Part shown: one piece after another, positions 6,620 to 8,389 of the stretch
Numbering within the stretch: the first letter of the stretch is position 1
How the letters are laid out: each line of letters starts with the position of its first letter
Notes under the pieces: model-generated
The model's database searches: none
The model's input: only the letters and a program-made list of their open reading frames with translations
Told to the model about the DNA's origin: nothing
Origin: an uncultured Clostridium sp.
Lineage (GTDB): Bacteria; Bacillota; Clostridia; TANB77; CAG-508
Length of the DNA stretch: 8,389 nucleotides
Direction: 5' to 3'
Assembly (NCBI GenBank): GCA_946497905.1
Contig: CAMMMI010000076.1
Coordinates: forward strand, 1 to 8,389
Made by a program: the position numbers and the translations under genes

Positions 6620-6648
6620 TTGCAAATTTCACCAAAATGTAATAAAAT
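6620..6648 (+). promoter_or_regulatory. Candidate promoter of miaB
   Basis: TTGCAA (6620-6625, 4 of 6) and TAAAAT (6643-6648, 5 of 6) are separated by exactly 17 nt. The -35 begins 3 bp after the palindromic repeat ends. The start codon follows 26 nt after the -10, leaving room for the GGAGG site. Confidence 0.5.
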
Positions 6649-6674
6649 ATGCAAGAGAAAAACGGAGGTACAAA

Positions 6675-8099
6675 GTGAATACAAAAAAGGAAATAGAAGA
6701 ACAAAAAATATATATAAATAAAGTAAAAGAAATAAATAAAGAAAAAAAACAAAAATATACAATACTTACAATGGGATGTCAACTAAACGAAAATGATTCA
6801 GAAAAAATATGTGGAATGGTTGAAGAAATGGGATACACAAAGACACAAAAACAAGATGAAGCGGATTTAGCTATTTTTAATACCTGTTGCGTAAGAGAAA
6901 ATGCAGAGGATAAGTTATTTGGAAAGTTAGGAGAATTGAAAAAGTTAAAAGAGCAAAAAGGAATTATAATAGCTATTGGTGGATGTATGATGCAAGAAAA
7001 ACATATTGTAGATAAAATAAAGACTAGCTATCCTTTTGTAGATATAGTATTTGGAACACATACATTGCATAAATTTCCAGAAGATTTATATAAATCAATA
7101 CAGGAAAAGAAAAAAATTGAAGACGTAATAGATATAGATGGCGAGATATATGAGGGATTACCAATAAAAAGAGATAGTAATATAAAAGCATCAGTAACAA
7201 TTATGAATGGATGTAATAACTTTTGTAGTTATTGTATAGTACCATATGTAAGAGGAAGAGAGAGGAGCAGAAGTCCAAGAGATATAATAAATGAAGTAAA
7301 AGAATTAGCAAAACATGGATATAAGGAAATAACTCTACTTGGTCAAAATGTTAATTCATATTTAAGAGTTGAGAAAGAAAAAAATATACAATTTGAAGAG
7401 TATGAGGGAGTAAATTCTTTTGCAACTTTATTGATAGCTATTAACAAAATAGATGGCATTGAAAGGATAAGATTTGTATCACCACATCCAAAAGATTTTA
7501 CAGATGATGTAATAGATGGAATAGCAAAATGTAACAAAGTTTGTAAGTTAGTTCATTTACCACTACAATCAGGAAATACAAAAGTTCTAAAAGAAATGAA
7601 CAGAAAATATACAAAAGAGCAATATTTAAATCTAGTAGAAAAAATGAAAAATAAAATACCAAATTTAACTCTATCAACAGATATAATAGTTGGCTTTCCA
7701 GGTGAGACTGATGAAGAATTTGAAGATACATTAGATGTTGTAAGAAAAGTAAAATTTGAGCAAGTATATATGTTTATATATTCAAGAAGAGTAGGAACAC
7801 CAGGAGATAAAATGGAAAATCAAGTTTTAGATGATATAAAACATGTGAGATTTGATAAGTTAAAAGCATTAGTAGAGAGCCAAATAGCAGAAAACAATAA
7901 AAAATATGTAGGCACAATACAAAAAGTTTTAGTTGAAGGAGAAAGCAAAAGCAATAAAGATTTGTTAACTGGAAGAACAGATAGCAATAAAGTCATTATT
8001 TTTGAAGGGAGCAAAGAGTTAATAAATCAGATTATTGATTTAGAAATAGTTTCTGAGCATATGTGGTATTTGAAAGCTAAGAAACCCGAAATAGTATAA
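6675..8099 (+). CDS. miaB: tRNA-2-methylthio-N6-dimethylallyladenosine synthase MiaB
   Basis: 474 aa from a GTG start (6675) with GGAGG (6664-6668) 6 nt upstream. A longer reading from ATG 6570 would translate the palindromic repeat and is rejected. The enzyme adds a methylthio group to i6A37 in tRNAs reading UNN codons, using two [4Fe-4S] clusters and S-adenosylmethionine. The N-terminal UPF0004 domain has the auxiliary-cluster cysteines Cys35 (MGCQLNENDSE), Cys71 (NTCCVRENA) and Cys104 (GGCMMQ). The radical SAM domain has Cys180, Cys184 and Cys187 in CNNFCSYC, with the GRERSRSP, LLGQNVNSY, PLQSG and IVGFPGET stretches. A TRAM domain (about 405-470) ends the protein. MiaB-specific motifs favour it over RimO and MtaB. 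It is followed 22 bp downstream by another gene, probably in the same operon. Confidence 0.96.
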   Translation: MNTKKEIEEQKIYINKVKEINKEKKQKYTILTMGCQLNENDSEKICGMVEEMGYTKTQKQDEADLAIFNTCCVRENAEDKLFGKLGELKKLKEQKGIIIAIGGCMMQEKHIVDKIKTSYPFVDIVFGTHTLHKFPEDLYKSIQEKKKIEDVIDIDGEIYEGLPIKRDSNIKASVTIMNGCNNFCSYCIVPYVRGRERSRSPRDIINEVKELAKHGYKEITLLGQNVNSYLRVEKEKNIQFEEYEGVNSFATLLIAINKIDGIERIRFVSPHPKDFTDDVIDGIAKCNKVCKLVHLPLQSGNTKVLKEMNRKYTKEQYLNLVEKMKNKIPNLTLSTDIIVGFPGETDEEFEDTLDVVRKVKFEQVYMFIYSRRVGTPGDKMENQVLDDIKHVRFDKLKALVESQIAENNKKYVGTIQKVLVEGESKSNKDLLTGRTDSNKVIIFEGSKELINQIIDLEIVSEHMWYLKAKKPEIV

Positions 8100-8121
8100 A
8101 TTTGTTTTTAGGTGAATTTCA

Positions 8122-8389
8122 ATGATAAGTCAGATAGAATTAACAAGTATATTAAGTAAATATGGTTTTTCAGAAGAACAAGTAAGAATATTAATAAATA
8201 AAAAAACTTTATTAAGAATAGGAAACTTAGAGAATATAGATAAAGTAATAAAAATAGTTTTGGATTATGGTATTTCTAAAGAAAATATAACAAAATGCGG
8301 AAGTTTATTAGCAAAAGGAAAAGCAGAAGAGATAGAAAAAATACTTGAAGTATTAGAGAAAAATAAAATAGGAAAAGAAACAATAGAAA
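8122..8389 (+). CDS. Helical-repeat protein of unknown function, 3' end outside the window
   Basis: It starts at ATG 8122 with AGGTGA (8110-8115) 6 nt upstream, and 89 codons remain open to the window end. The residues are hydrophilic and helix-prone with no signal peptide. An internal repeat of about 32-35 residues is visible: YGFSEEQV (14-21), YGISKENI (49-56) and NKIGKETI (81-88) align, as do LLRIGNLENI (30-39) and LLAKGKAEEI (62-71). Tandem helical units of about this length recall mTERF-like repeats (nucleic-acid binding), but this is resemblance by pattern only and no family is claimed. The 22-bp gap after miaB suggests co-transcription. Confidence 0.8.
   Translation, partial: MISQIELTSILSKYGFSEEQVRILINKKTLLRIGNLENIDKVIKIVLDYGISKENITKCGSLLAKGKAEEIEKILEVLEKNKIGKETIE

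Noticed and set aside
6570..6674. N-terminal extension of MiaB starting at ATG 6570
   Set aside because: It begins inside the right arm of the palindromic repeat and has no ribosome binding site. GTG 6675 has GGAGG at 6 nt and leads directly into the conserved domain.
6387..6782. Minus-strand reading frames over rpmE, the palindrome and miaB
   Set aside because: They are rich in Phe/Tyr/Leu from poly-A complement, have no ribosome binding sites, and overlap firmly identified genes.

Overview
The window is very AT-rich, with strong use of AGA, ATA and TTA codons, clear GGAGG-type ribosome binding sites, and single-membrane (Gram-positive) cell-wall genes. This points to a low-GC Bacillota, most likely a Clostridia-class anaerobe. 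The species cannot be named from the sequence.

Layout. A minus-strand gene (149-1210) encodes a membrane-anchored serine hydrolase of the class A beta-lactamase fold. Divergent from it is a two-component pair: an OmpR-type response regulator (1366-2034) and a sensor histidine kinase (2105-3398). A one-base frameshift near the ATP-binding G1 box breaks the kinase. Next come a secreted D-Ala-D-Ala carboxypeptidase (3524-4948) and, convergent with it across a shared hairpin terminator, a VanW-domain membrane protein (5031-5780, minus strand). After a divergent promoter region lie a 59-aa single-pass membrane protein (6013-6192), ribosomal protein L31 (rpmE, 6271-6471), the tRNA-modifying enzyme MiaB (6675-8099), and the start of an unrecognised helical-repeat protein that runs off the window end (from 8122).

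Functional reading. The left two thirds form a cell-envelope block: two penicilloyl-serine-type proteins, a VanW protein and a two-component system. All three exported proteins carry long Asn/Ser/Thr-rich spacers after the membrane segment. The order regulator, kinase, D,D-carboxypeptidase, VanW recalls the front of a vanB-type glycopeptide-resistance operon. However, no vanH, ligase or vanX gene is present and the carboxypeptidase is of the ordinary PBP5/DacF type, so a housekeeping or stress role in the wall is the safer reading. The right third is translation housekeeping.

The most distinctive non-coding structure is a pair of long perfect palindromes (30-128 and 6483-6617). They share a 29-bp core, and each arm is itself a small hairpin. 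This is the architecture of REP doublets (REPINs). Both sit just downstream of a gene 3' end. No transposase is present in the window. I see no complete novel defence or mobile system here.
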